In this document: piece after piece, positions 55,087 through 64,000 of the stretch | Position numbering within the stretch: position 1 is the stretch's first letter | Layout of the letters: every line of letters begins with the position of its first letter | Assembly: GCA_028281495.1 (NCBI GenBank) | Contig: JANQJU010000008.1 | Location: 1-64,000 of the forward strand | Source: SAR324 cluster bacterium | GTDB taxonomy: Bacteria; SAR324; NAC60-12 | Reading direction: 5' to 3' | Length of the DNA stretch: 64,000 nucleotides | Notes under the pieces: model-generated | What the model saw: the letters and a program-made list of their open reading frames with translations, nothing else | What the model was told of the DNA's origin: nothing | The model's database searches: none | Made by a program: the position numbers and the translations under genes

Positions 55087-56364
55087 ATGTTACGAAGGAC
55101 TCAGTGGATTGCAACGATACTACTATTTTTAGGAAATCTGACCCTGGTGGGAGCTGAAACGATCAAGGTTTGGCACCATGGTGGATCAGGCAGCGGCGAA
55201 CGAGCGTTTATTGAGAAAAGCATCAAGGAGTACAATGAAACCAATCCCGAAGTGAAAGCCGAATTAGTGATTTTACCCAGTGGTAGTTACAACGATCAGG
55301 TTCAAGCCGCAGCATTAGCGGGAAAGTTGCCGGATTTGCTCGATTTCGACGGCCCCAACTATGCCAACTATGTTTGGTCAGGTTTCTTGACACCTCTCAA
55401 TGGCTTAGTCGACGACAAGATCATCAATAGTGTTCTCCCTTCATTGATCAGCCAAGGGACCTACGCTCCCGATGGGAAACTCTATTCTTTGGGACAATTC
55501 GAATCCGGTTTAGCTCTCTGGGGGAACAAAGCTTTGCTAACCAAAGCGGGGATTCGAATTCCTACCACGGTCGAAGATGCCTGGAGCGCGGCCGAGTTTG
55601 AAGAAGCACTGGAAAAGTTATCCAAGCTTCCTGAAGTCAAACACCCTTTGGATATGAAGCTGAACTACGGGAAAGGAGAATGGTTCACTTACGGATTTTC
55701 GCCAATCATCCAATCGATGGGCGGCGATTTGATCAATCGCACAACTTGGAGATCATCTGGCACTTTGGACTCTCAAGCTTCAGTCCAAGCAATGACCATG
55801 TTTCAAAATTGGATCAAAAAAGGTTGGGTCGTTCCCGCTTCTGGCGGAGACAATAAATTTTATGCTGACAAAAATGTGGGCTTGGCATTCGTTGGACACT
55901 GGATGTGGGGATCACATAGCGAAGGCCTCGGAGACGATTTGGTCCTGATTCCGATGCCTAAATTTGGCGACAGACATGTGACCGGCATGGGTTCCTGGTG
56001 CTGGGGAATCACGAAATCAGGCAATACAAAAGCGGCGGCTCGCCTGCTGGAATTCTTGATGTCGAAAAAATACCTAGTTGGTGTTGCCGATGCTGTTGGC
56101 TCGGTTCCTGGTAGTGAAGCGGCAGCTGCCGCATTGCCTCGCTTTGCGAAAGGCGGAGAATTGAACCTCTACGTCGAACAATTGAAGAATATTGCAGTGC
56201 CTCGTCCTGCCCATCCAGCTTATCCGGTGATCACCTCCGCATTTGCAGAAGCCGTCTTCAACATCGTTGCTGGAGCCGACGTCGCTAAAGAACTAAAAAA
56301 AGCGGCGCGTAAGATTGATGAAGACATCGAAGATAACTCTGGCTACCCACCTTTCGGGGAATAA
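55087..56364 (+). CDS. sugar ABC transporter substrate-binding protein
   Basis: A 425-residue periplasmic binding protein of the carbohydrate class (MalE/UgpB like). Residues 1-23 are a signal peptide ending LVGA. The mature part starts TIKVWHHGGSGSGE and has typical blocks such as DLLDFDGPNYANYVW and VGHWMWGSHSEGLGDDLVLIPMP. ACAGGAGGC precedes the ATG. It is followed by two permease genes; the ligand is likely a fructose-containing sugar from the neighbouring GH32 gene. Confidence 0.92.
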   Translation: MLRRTQWIATILLFLGNLTLVGAETIKVWHHGGSGSGERAFIEKSIKEYNETNPEVKAELVILPSGSYNDQVQAAALAGKLPDLLDFDGPNYANYVWSGFLTPLNGLVDDKIINSVLPSLISQGTYAPDGKLYSLGQFESGLALWGNKALLTKAGIRIPTTVEDAWSAAEFEEALEKLSKLPEVKHPLDMKLNYGKGEWFTYGFSPIIQSMGGDLINRTTWRSSGTLDSQASVQAMTMFQNWIKKGWVVPASGGDNKFYADKNVGLAFVGHWMWGSHSEGLGDDLVLIPMPKFGDRHVTGMGSWCWGITKSGNTKAAARLLEFLMSKKYLVGVADAVGSVPGSEAAAAALPRFAKGGELNLYVEQLKNIAVPRPAHPAYPVITSAFAEAVFNIVAGADVAKELKKAARKIDEDIEDNSGYPPFGE

Positions 56365-56412
56365 GGATCCTTCCTCAATCATTTTTCTCCACCACGCTAT
56401 GGGAGGTTCCGA

Positions 56413-57303
56413 ATGAAAAAGAATTACTCGATTCAAAGTATGTCGACTCGGTGGGCTTGGACCTTGATGTCACCCTCGTTGGTTTTACTCCTTTTATTCA
56501 TTGTTGTGCCGTTTTTGATGGCTTTTTATTTGTCCTTCACGGACGAACGCCTGATTCCCCGGCCGATTCCCTCCAAGATGGTGGGATTCCGAAATTACAT
56601 CCGGTTGTTCAATGATTCCGATTTTTGGCAAGCGTTTTATAACGTCGTGATCTTTGCATTGGTTGTTGTACCATTACAAAGTGCCCTTGCATTGGGTTTG
56701 GCTGTCTTGATCAATACCAAAATCAAAGGGCGTAACATTTTTCGCAGCATTTACTTTTTGCCTACGATCATTTCAGTCGTGGTCGTGTGTGTGATCTGGG
56801 CCGGGCTGTTACAGATCGACGGGCTAATTAACAACATCTTGGGCGCCATCACTTTTGGTCTCTTTGAGAAAGTGGATTGGCTCAATGACACGTCCTTTGC
56901 CATGCCCTCCATCATCGGGTTATCCATGTGGGCCAGCTTTGGGTTTCAGATGGTGATTTACCACGCTGGGTTGCAATCCATTTCTCAAGATTTGTATGAC
57001 GCGGCAGGCTTGGATGGGGCGAACATGTGGCAACAATTTTGGTACATCACCATGCCCAGTTTGCGGAATACACACATCTTCGTTTTGCTCACCACAACCA
57101 TATTGGCGTTCAAGCTGTTTTCTCAGGTGGAAATCCTCACTCAGGGTGGACCGTTGGGTACCACCAACACTCTTGTTCGTTACATTTACGAGTCTGGGTT
57201 CAAAGAGCTGAAAGTTGGCTACGCTTCAGCGGCTTCAGTGTTGTTTTTCTTGATGGTTCTGGGCATCAGCCTGATCCAACGTGTCGTTTCTAAAGAAAAG
57301 TGA
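56413..57303 (+). CDS. sugar ABC transporter permease (MalF-type)
   Basis: A 296-residue inner-membrane permease with six helices. The ATPase-contacting EAA-like loop reads LYDAAGLDGANMWQQFWYITMPSL. It is paired with the permease 9 bases downstream. Confidence 0.93.
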   Translation: MKKNYSIQSMSTRWAWTLMSPSLVLLLLFIVVPFLMAFYLSFTDERLIPRPIPSKMVGFRNYIRLFNDSDFWQAFYNVVIFALVVVPLQSALALGLAVLINTKIKGRNIFRSIYFLPTIISVVVVCVIWAGLLQIDGLINNILGAITFGLFEKVDWLNDTSFAMPSIIGLSMWASFGFQMVIYHAGLQSISQDLYDAAGLDGANMWQQFWYITMPSLRNTHIFVLLTTTILAFKLFSQVEILTQGGPLGTTNTLVRYIYESGFKELKVGYASAASVLFFLMVLGISLIQRVVSKEK

Positions 57304-57312
57304 GGAGGCTCT

Positions 57313-58158
57313 ATGGCACTTAGAAATCGAATCAAATTGATTGTACAGATCATAGTCATGGTGCTCATGGCATTGGTCGTGTTGAGTCCATTGGCCATGA
57401 TGTTTGCTGGATCGTTCAAGGCTGATGAATTCCAAATTCAACTGGACATGGGAGGGCTGCGAGCGTTTTGGGTCGACTCTCCCAGCTTAGAAAACTACCG
57501 CCAAATTCTCAGTGATGACCAATCACCGTTTTTGCGGTTTCTGTTCAATAGTGTGCTGATTGTATTTTCCATTGTGTTTATTGGAATTTTTGTGAATTCA
57601 GCGTGTGCCTATTCGTTGGCACGGCTTCAATTCAAAGGACAAAAACTGCTGCTCGGATCCATCATTGCCCTCATCATTATCCCCGTGGAAGCCCTGGCGG
57701 TTCCTCTTTTATTGATGGTCAATAAGTTGGGCTGGATCGACAGCTATCATGTTCAGATCGTCCCCTTCATTGCGCATCCATTTTCTATCTTTCTCTTTTA
57801 TCAATTCTTCCTGCAATTGCCGAAAGAGATTGATGAAGCCGCCGTGCTGGATGGTGCCACGCCTTGGTATATCTATTGGAAAATTGTGCTCCCTTTGAGC
57901 TTACCGGTGATCGCCACCGTAGCCATCCTACAAAGCCTGGAATATTGGAATAGCTTCCTCTGGCCGCTGATGGTTACCCGTGGACCAGAGTACCGACCAA
58001 TTAGCTTGGCGTTAGCTCAGTTTTTCGGACTGCAACCTCGGTACTGGGGCGACATCATGGCATTTTCCGTGTTGATGTCCTTACCCATTCTCATCATCTA
58101 CTTTTCTTTCCAGCGATGGTTCATTCAATCGGTCGCGGGTTCAGCGGTGAAAGGCTAG
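57313..58158 (+). CDS. sugar ABC transporter permease (MalG-type)
   Basis: A 281-residue permease with six helices; the EAA loop is LPKEIDEAAVLDGATPWYIYWKIVLPLS. GAGGAGG precedes the ATG. No ATP-binding subunit gene lies in the operon, so an MsmX/UgpC-type shared ATPase must be encoded elsewhere. Confidence 0.93.
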   Translation: MALRNRIKLIVQIIVMVLMALVVLSPLAMMFAGSFKADEFQIQLDMGGLRAFWVDSPSLENYRQILSDDQSPFLRFLFNSVLIVFSIVFIGIFVNSACAYSLARLQFKGQKLLLGSIIALIIIPVEALAVPLLLMVNKLGWIDSYHVQIVPFIAHPFSIFLFYQFFLQLPKEIDEAAVLDGATPWYIYWKIVLPLSLPVIATVAILQSLEYWNSFLWPLMVTRGPEYRPISLALAQFFGLQPRYWGDIMAFSVLMSLPILIIYFSFQRWFIQSVAGSAVKG

Positions 58159-58164
58159 AACGTC

Positions 58165-59550
58165 ATGCTCAAACGGCCTACCTACCATTTGTCCCCAGAC
58201 CAATGGATCAACGACCCCATTCCCTTTTATTGGGAGGGGGTCTACCACCTATTCTTCCAGCACAATCCCAAGGGGGCTTGGTGGGGGAATATCTGTTGGG
58301 GTCATGCGACCAGTTCGGATTTAATCCATTGGAACCAGCATGACATCGCTCTTTCTCCCACTCCCTACAGTGGAGACCAGCAAGGCTGCTGGACGGGTTG
58401 TTTGTTCCATCATGACGGAGATTTTCACATCTTCTACACCGGGGTGACAGAACGAGAATATCCGAATCGATCCCAGTTCAATCCCATCGATTCGTGGTTC
58501 CAGACCCTATGCCGAGCTAGCAGCCCGGATCTATTCATCTGGAGTTCATTGGCTTCGGACCCTCTCACAATTACTCCTCCAGCTCACTCCGGTGACTGTT
58601 TTCGAGATCCTCATGTTTGGAAAGAGGGCCATCGCTGGCACTTGATCATTGGGGGCGAGCAAAAACAGGGCACCGGAGGGGCTATTTTCCGCTACACCTC
58701 AGAGGACTGGAAAACCTGGGATTCCCAAGGCACCTTCTATCATCAGCCATCCGCGAAAGGTGATTGGATTGAGTGCCCTGATTTTTTTAAGCTGGGAACC
58801 CAACACATTCTCTTGGTCTCTTCTCAGCCAAAAGGACTTCCGCTCACGGGCTTTGACAAACGCTGCACTTGGATTAGAGGCGAATATCATAATTCCAACT
58901 TTTTACCCATTCAGCAGGGTGCTCTCGATACGGGTTATTTTTATGCAGCGAAAAGTACCCAGGGTCCTGATGGCAGAAGGCTGTTGTGGGGATGGATTCC
59001 TGAACGAATTTCCGAAACCGACCAACGTAAACGTGGCTGGAGTGGCAATTTGTCGCTTCCCCGAGAAATCCGGACACTTCCAGATGGCCAGATGCGGATT
59101 GTTCCTATCCCAGAAATCCAAGCTCTGCGACACGCTACCCTGGAGATTCATTTGCCACGTGTGGACTCCGCTTCCCAGACTTCTCGTTTTCTGTTTCCTC
59201 ATCAGGTCTTTTGGAATTCAGAACACTGGGAAGCTCTGATCAATTTCAACCCTGAAAATTGTCATACATGTGGATTGCAGTTTGAATATGGCAGTCAATC
59301 CCTCGTTCTGAAGTATCACCACAATCGGAGTACCTTCCAAGGACAGCAAGTCTCCTTGGATGAAGACGGACAATTGCGATTACATATATTTCGGGATGGT
59401 TCGATACTGGAAATTTTTGCCAATGAGCAAGTGTGTCATACCCATCGGTTATATGAGGAAAGTTTAGCGACTCATTTGGAACTAAGGTTGTTTGTCGAGC
59501 AAGGATGGTTGCCTCAAAACCAAGCCACCTTTTGGCAGTTGGTCCCTTAG
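58165..59550 (+). CDS. glycoside hydrolase family 32 beta-fructosidase
   Basis: A 461-residue cytoplasmic enzyme (no signal peptide) expected to cleave sucrose or fructo-oligosaccharides after import. Catalytic motifs of GH32 are visible: the nucleophile in WINDPIP (family consensus WMNDPNG, so N-G is replaced by I-P), the transition-state stabiliser in CFRDPHVW, and the acid/base in WIECPDFF. A beta-propeller is followed by a C-terminal beta-sandwich (IFRDGSILEIFAN). It starts 6 bases after the permease stop. The altered first motif may shift substrate preference. Confidence 0.88.
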   Translation: MLKRPTYHLSPDQWINDPIPFYWEGVYHLFFQHNPKGAWWGNICWGHATSSDLIHWNQHDIALSPTPYSGDQQGCWTGCLFHHDGDFHIFYTGVTEREYPNRSQFNPIDSWFQTLCRASSPDLFIWSSLASDPLTITPPAHSGDCFRDPHVWKEGHRWHLIIGGEQKQGTGGAIFRYTSEDWKTWDSQGTFYHQPSAKGDWIECPDFFKLGTQHILLVSSQPKGLPLTGFDKRCTWIRGEYHNSNFLPIQQGALDTGYFYAAKSTQGPDGRRLLWGWIPERISETDQRKRGWSGNLSLPREIRTLPDGQMRIVPIPEIQALRHATLEIHLPRVDSASQTSRFLFPHQVFWNSEHWEALINFNPENCHTCGLQFEYGSQSLVLKYHHNRSTFQGQQVSLDEDGQLRLHIFRDGSILEIFANEQVCHTHRLYEESLATHLELRLFVEQGWLPQNQATFWQLVP

Positions 59551-61925
59551 GACAATCCTTTCAAACGGCGTAGAAACCATTCGGCCCCAAGTAGCCCAAA
59601 GAGAAGCATTAAAACAAGTGGCATGTCCCAGAGATCCGATTGAATCTCGACTGTGTACGTATTGGAAAGTTGCTCTAAGTCATCAAACAACCGTTCTGCA
59701 TCCTCAAAGGGGTAATATTTCCCATTGCTCGCTGCTGCAAGTTTACGGAGAAGCGCTACATCTTGATGCGGGTTGCTATATTCGGCAATCGAAGGAGTCA
59801 CCAGCACGCTGAGAGACGCCTCATCGTATTCTTGGGAAGGGGTTGTCGAGGTGACATCGAATGTCACGATCCCTTCCTGCTGCAAAGCCACCCGCCCCAC
59901 ATACAATCCAGCTTTTTCAATATCCCATTGCAACGGCACGTCTTGAATTTCACCTGAAGGATCGGTCACTTGCAACCAAACCGTAGCGTCGTTGACTGGC
60001 TGATACCTTTTGTTCCGCACACGCGCACGGATTTCCACGGTGTTCCCCAAATGGACAGTTTCTTGACTCAAAGAAATTTCGAGAGGGGCCGGGGCGTCCA
60101 GCGTAAGCCAACGAACAACCTGTCTCCAAAACCGTTCGTGAGAATAATCGTCGTAAGGCAACAACATTTGCCAACGCCAAGTACTGGCGGTGGTCAAAGC
60201 CATTGTACGCCCGGAACCATAGCGTTGAGACGCCATGACCGGCAGTGCCCGATTTTGATAGCGAAGTGTAGGATGCTCAGCCAAAATAGAAGCTCCCGCT
60301 TTGGCGGGTCCGGTGACATTGATACTTTGCAGCATGGGCATTTTTCCCCAAAGCTCCTGATTCATCTCACCTTGAAATCCCATTCTCAAAAACGGAGCGC
60401 GCTCTCCTTCTGCGGTCAAAAGCAATTTAAATTTTTCTCCCACTGGAGACATCCCTTGCCTTTCTCCTTTCCGCAGTTCCGCAGGCAGTCGCGTGCTACG
60501 TATCAACGTGACCGGAAGAATATCGGCAATTGGGGTGTCGATATAATCGTCTTCGAAAGCAGTGCTACCTCCAATCATCAAGAACCCTCCACCTCGCTCC
60601 GCAACAAACGAACGGATCAAGTCCATCTGCCCTGAGCTAAAAAATTTCTGCGGCACATCCCCTAAAATGATGGCCTCATATTGATAGAGTTCTTCCTTAG
60701 TTTTAGGAAACCCCTTGGCCAATTCTCGAGCCGATAAAATGCCTTGTCTTAAAAATTTCTGTGGTCCTGTTTGCAGATAAGTGGCCAAGCGCAGGGCTTC
60801 GTCTTCTTGCAAAGCACGCTGAATGAATTTGTACTCATGGCGTGGGTGCCCTTCGATATAGACTAAATCCACTTCCTTCTTTTCATTGTTCACCAGCACC
60901 GAACGCTGATTGTTAAAAGTCGTGAGTTCGTCGTTCTCATGTGGGAGGCGCAAAGTGTAAACCTGTTTTCCCGGACTTGGAGCAAATTCCAAGGTGTATC
61001 GCTGTGGAATTCCACCGCGACCTAAAGTGACTGTTTTCGAAACAACGGTGGTTTCTGCATCCGGAACCGGTGTGCTTGATGTTTCAGTGGTGGGCTGCTC
61101 GGAATCGCTTCTAATATCATTGCTGGATGTTGTTAAGTTCAGCTCGATCTCACGGCCTTCGAAACCCTGATGCCGAATGAAAGCGTGAATTTCAAATATC
61201 GAACCTTCCATCACGGTGGGAGAGGCTTGAACGTCCACCAACTCTAAATCTTTTCGGACCGTTTCAGGGCCTACTCCGATCGAGAAGACTGGGACATTGA
61301 GCGACTTGAGAGTTGCGGCATTTACCAAAGGATCGGCATTGCTATTGTCTTTGCCATCGCTCAATAACACGATACCGGACAATGGCAATTCCCGAAGTTC
61401 TGTTGTCACATGTGCCAGACTTTGACCGATAGCGGTGTGGACGCCTTGTTGTGTCAAGTCGTCAGGCCCCAAAGTGCGCTGTGTGGAATCCGTAAAGCGG
61501 TAGGTTCGTACTCGAAAATTTTCTTGAAGTCGCTCTAAAGTGTTGTCCGAATCAAAGAGCCATTCTTGTACCCGATGACTGCGGGTTTCGGACTCTCCCT
61601 CATCGAGAAGCGACATACTTTGCGAATCGTCTACTAACACGGCGAGAAAGCTTTCTTGCGGAAGAACTTTTGAGGTGGTCAACATTGGGCGAAACAAGGC
61701 CACCAATAGGATCATCAGAATAATCGATCTCAATCCAATCAAAAGAATACGCAGAGGTTGGGATAAGGGGCTGGTGGTTTTGCGGTAGAGCAGCGTTATA
61801 CCACTTATGGCCAACACAACTCCTAGCAAAAGCCATAGCCACGAGAGTGACGCTCCAAAAGATAGGGAACCTTCAGCGAAGGCATTCCAATCCTGTCCAA
61901 GCAACCATCCTATCCATTCAATCAT
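59547..61925 (-). CDS. VWA-domain membrane protein
   Basis: A 792-residue inner-membrane protein. N-terminal helices at about 28-50 and 58-80, then a von Willebrand factor A domain (about 90-230) with the MIDAS residues in VDDSQSMS and LLSDGKDNS. A glutamine-amidotransferase-like segment follows (about 400-560: AIILGDVPQKFF, GGGFLMIGGSTAFEDD), then beta-rich regions and a last helix at about 768-785 (MPLVLMLLFGLLGAEWFLRR). This layout is common in Gram-negative BatA-like, planctomycete-like clusters next to DUF4159 or DUF4175 genes. The start overlaps the end of the upstream gene by ATGA. The function is unknown. Confidence 0.82.
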   Translation of the reverse strand: MIEWIGWLLGQDWNAFAEGSLSFGASLSWLWLLLGVVLAISGITLLYRKTTSPLSQPLRILLIGLRSIILMILLVALFRPMLTTSKVLPQESFLAVLVDDSQSMSLLDEGESETRSHRVQEWLFDSDNTLERLQENFRVRTYRFTDSTQRTLGPDDLTQQGVHTAIGQSLAHVTTELRELPLSGIVLLSDGKDNSNADPLVNAATLKSLNVPVFSIGVGPETVRKDLELVDVQASPTVMEGSIFEIHAFIRHQGFEGREIELNLTTSSNDIRSDSEQPTTETSSTPVPDAETTVVSKTVTLGRGGIPQRYTLEFAPSPGKQVYTLRLPHENDELTTFNNQRSVLVNNEKKEVDLVYIEGHPRHEYKFIQRALQEDEALRLATYLQTGPQKFLRQGILSARELAKGFPKTKEELYQYEAIILGDVPQKFFSSGQMDLIRSFVAERGGGFLMIGGSTAFEDDYIDTPIADILPVTLIRSTRLPAELRKGERQGMSPVGEKFKLLLTAEGERAPFLRMGFQGEMNQELWGKMPMLQSINVTGPAKAGASILAEHPTLRYQNRALPVMASQRYGSGRTMALTTASTWRWQMLLPYDDYSHERFWRQVVRWLTLDAPAPLEISLSQETVHLGNTVEIRARVRNKRYQPVNDATVWLQVTDPSGEIQDVPLQWDIEKAGLYVGRVALQQEGIVTFDVTSTTPSQEYDEASLSVLVTPSIAEYSNPHQDVALLRKLAAASNGKYYPFEDAERLFDDLEQLSNTYTVEIQSDLWDMPLVLMLLFGLLGAEWFLRRLKGLS

Positions 61926-64000
61926 TGCACGGCTTCTTCTGACAGGTTGCGATAATATTCTTCTACCATTTGTTTGTAATGATCTGGTGCACCTTGCTCA
62001 CGCAGTGTGAAAAGTTTTTTTTGAAGTTCTCCTATTTCTGCTTGGGAAGTGACTGTGCTTTCCATTTCTTGAACCACCGAAAGCAATTGTTGCCAGAGAT
62101 CGGGTTGGGCAAGAAAATCTTCGATCTCTTTTTGTGTCAGCTGACGTTGGATGGATCGTGCATCATAGCTCCAACCTGCTCCACGCGTACCTCTTTGGCT
62201 TAACCCTCGTGCCAATTGTCGAGCACGTCGAAGGGTTTCTTGCATCGCTTCCAAATCGCTTTCGGAAACAGAACGATTTCCTAAGGTCGACCCTCCTTCT
62301 TCCGAATTGGGCCTTGCGAGATCCCCCCCTCGGCCTCGCGCGTTGGGTTCGTTGCGATTGTTTCCTTGTCCAAGGGGAAGACCGGTCAAATCTTCAATCT
62401 GACGTTTCATGGCTTCCATCTCTTGGCGTAAATTTTTCACATTCTCGGCAAGACGCTGCAATTCCGATTCTGAACGATTGCGTTTGGGGCGACGGGTTGG
62501 CCCATTGGGTCCATTCCGGTCACCTCCTGGACCATTTTGTTGATTGCGCAACGCTTGCTCCTGCTCGCGCAGAGCTTGCAACGCTTGACGCGATTGTTCT
62601 TCGGCTTGTTGGCTTTGTTGTTGGCCGAGGCTTTGTTCCGCTTCGCGCATCTGACGAGCAATGCGGTTCAACTGTTGTTGCCGCTCCCGATCATTGCGGG
62701 GGTTCGATGTTCGGCCAGACTGCCGATTGGAATTTTGTCCCGACCCCGACCCTCGTTGAGACAATTGCGACAATTGACGCGACAATGCTTCTGTTTGTTG
62801 GCGGAGTTGCTCTTGTTCCCTCCGGAGGGCTTCCAAACGCCTTCGCCGCTGTTCTTCAGAAAGTTGGTCTTGACGGCGATTGAAATTGCTTTGGCGACGG
62901 TTGAGCTGTTCTTGTCGTCGGGCAAGCTCTTGTAGTTTGCGAAGTGCATCTTCCTGTTGTGCCCCTTGGGGGAGGCTCCGGTTCCCGCGTTGAGGTAACT
63001 CGTATCGATTTTCTAAGCGTCCCATTTCCATCTCGAACAATTTGCTCAAGTCGCTTCGCTCACGGGATGCTGAGCCTCCTCCTCCAGCCTGACCGCGTGC
63101 CATTTGAACTTGAGTTTGGCGTCCTTCGGATTCCGCTTTAAGAACGTGTTTTAAGGCATTTTGTTCGGCGGCCAACGCTTCTTCCAATTGGCGTTCAGTT
63201 AGTTTTTCAACCGCGGTTTCCATGTGTTGAACGGCTTGTTCCATATGCTGGACAGCCTGATCATACGTTTCATCTGAAAAGGTCAATCTTTCTGCAAGAC
63301 GGCGAAGTGACATCTGCGCTCGCTGTAATATTTCATACTGAGACTCAGCAACGGTTTGCACATCGTCTTCTACCGATTCTGCTCCCTCCTTAAGCTGACG
63401 AGAAATTAGCTTCCAAGTGGCGGCAATCACCTTTTTCTGATTTTGCGCCAACGCACTGGACGATTGACGTTGACCACCGCCCCGCATTCCTCCCCCTCCG
63501 GCCATCTGTGCAGCTTTGCGAAACTCTTCGTTTGTAGGGACGATTTCAAGGAAATAGATGTCAGAAACCACTTTTGAAATCTCCGGCTCCCGGTTGTCGG
63601 CGGCAGTAAGGTAATAGGAAACAAAATCACCAGGGCTCACCTGCAAATCTTCCATGTAAATCATTGTACTGCCTTCCACATTGGTTTGCAGAAGGTTTGA
63701 GTTTGGTTCCTCTTCTGGATTTTGTCCTTCATCCATTTCCGGTAATTCGGAACTTTGCAAATAGGGGGTCTGCTGGGAATTTTTGAGAAAGACAACTTCT
63801 TGCTTGGATTGTCCTGCAACTTGATAGTGCAGTGAAAATTGGGTCAGCCCGTAGTCGTCGGTCGCAGTAGCAAGCAAGCTAACCTCTTCTAAAGGCATTA
63901 CCCGCAAATCGCGTCCTGGACGAAGTACGGAAACTTCGGGGGGTGCATCGATAATCGCTTGAACCACATATCGAGGGGGATTTTCGATTTCTAGTTCCTC
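61922..64000 (-). CDS. DUF4175-like protein, cut by the right window edge
   Basis: The frame is open from 64000 (GAG GAA ...) through 61922 with no start in the window, so at least 692 residues are visible and the N-terminus (usually membrane helices) is missing. An Ig-like beta domain (about 1-150 of the visible part; VSLLATATDDYGLTQFSLHYQ) leads to a very long helical, Gln/Arg/Glu-rich coiled coil with low-complexity stretches. A short C-terminal helical domain ends YYRNLSEEAVQ. It overlaps the VWA gene by 4 bases, and the two are translationally coupled. Resemblance to DUF4175 is by layout and neighbours; no catalytic motif is seen. Confidence 0.7.
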   Translation of the reverse strand, partial: EELEIENPPRYVVQAIIDAPPEVSVLRPGRDLRVMPLEEVSLLATATDDYGLTQFSLHYQVAGQSKQEVVFLKNSQQTPYLQSSELPEMDEGQNPEEEPNSNLLQTNVEGSTMIYMEDLQVSPGDFVSYYLTAADNREPEISKVVSDIYFLEIVPTNEEFRKAAQMAGGGGMRGGGQRQSSSALAQNQKKVIAATWKLISRQLKEGAESVEDDVQTVAESQYEILQRAQMSLRRLAERLTFSDETYDQAVQHMEQAVQHMETAVEKLTERQLEEALAAEQNALKHVLKAESEGRQTQVQMARGQAGGGGSASRERSDLSKLFEMEMGRLENRYELPQRGNRSLPQGAQQEDALRKLQELARRQEQLNRRQSNFNRRQDQLSEEQRRRRLEALRREQEQLRQQTEALSRQLSQLSQRGSGSGQNSNRQSGRTSNPRNDRERQQQLNRIARQMREAEQSLGQQQSQQAEEQSRQALQALREQEQALRNQQNGPGGDRNGPNGPTRRPKRNRSESELQRLAENVKNLRQEMEAMKRQIEDLTGLPLGQGNNRNEPNARGRGGDLARPNSEEGGSTLGNRSVSESDLEAMQETLRRARQLARGLSQRGTRGAGWSYDARSIQRQLTQKEIEDFLAQPDLWQQLLSVVQEMESTVTSQAEIGELQKKLFTLREQGAPDHYKQMVEEYYRNLSEEAVQ

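Noticed and set aside
62134..62883. 249-residue plus-strand frame opposite the DUF4175-like gene
   Set aside because: Antisense to a low-complexity Gln/Arg coding region, which produces long Leu/Cys-rich shadow frames.

Overview
The window comes from a Gram-negative, probably motile, aerobically respiring heterotroph. It shows inner-membrane chemoreceptor and sensor-kinase genes, lipoproteins with clear lipoboxes, NADH dehydrogenase I genes, a cytochrome c, two sigma-28 (flagellar-type) promoters and late cobalamin synthesis genes. Base composition looks balanced to slightly AT-rich by eye. No rRNA, tRNA, insertion sequence, phage module or CRISPR array is visible. I cannot assign the lineage; a delta-like or otherwise little-cultured phylum is my guess from the gene mix.

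Region 1 (1-28 kb) is a sensory and signalling island. A chemosensory operon (CheA, STAS, receptor, CheW) is flanked by two paralogous ATPases that each carry a PD-(D/E)XK nuclease-like C-terminus. Next come a PadR regulator fused in frame to a cytochrome c, a two-PAS histidine kinase, a receiver-PP2C phosphatase, a hybrid kinase and a LuxR-type response regulator. They are followed by a large chimera of a periplasmic amino-acid-type binding protein, a beta-rich segment and an MscS-type channel, then a secreted protein, a membrane-anchored CheA-like kinase and a large lipoprotein metallopeptidase. A receiver-PP2C phosphatase and a STAS protein in one island suggest a partner-switching output, but no anti-sigma kinase is visible. 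No CheR or CheB is present.

Region 2 (28-46 kb) is mainly metabolic: a 2-hydroxyacid dehydrogenase, a VOC protein, a DUF2079 membrane protein, a dienoyl-CoA reductase, asparaginase, glutathione S-transferase, an MFS exporter, a ribbon-helix-helix regulator next to two striking palindromes, a CYTH/CHAD protein with a ParA-type ATPase, a Cds1-like PLP enzyme, cobU-cobT-cobS, a repeat-bearing lipoprotein and a double-domain ThyX-like protein.

Region 3 (46-64 kb) holds nuoABCDHI, a stand-alone CheY-like receiver, metG, a LacI-controlled sugar ABC importer with a GH32 beta-fructosidase, and a VWA-domain membrane protein overlapping a DUF4175-like protein that runs off the right edge.

The strongest candidates for something undescribed are the binding-protein/MscS chimera at 17300-20245 and the PadR-cytochrome c fusion at 9425-10186 with its double operator. 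A third theme is the recurrence of short degenerate tandem duplications at or just after stop codons. Some start choices differ from the longest reading frame, and the reasons are given in each entry.
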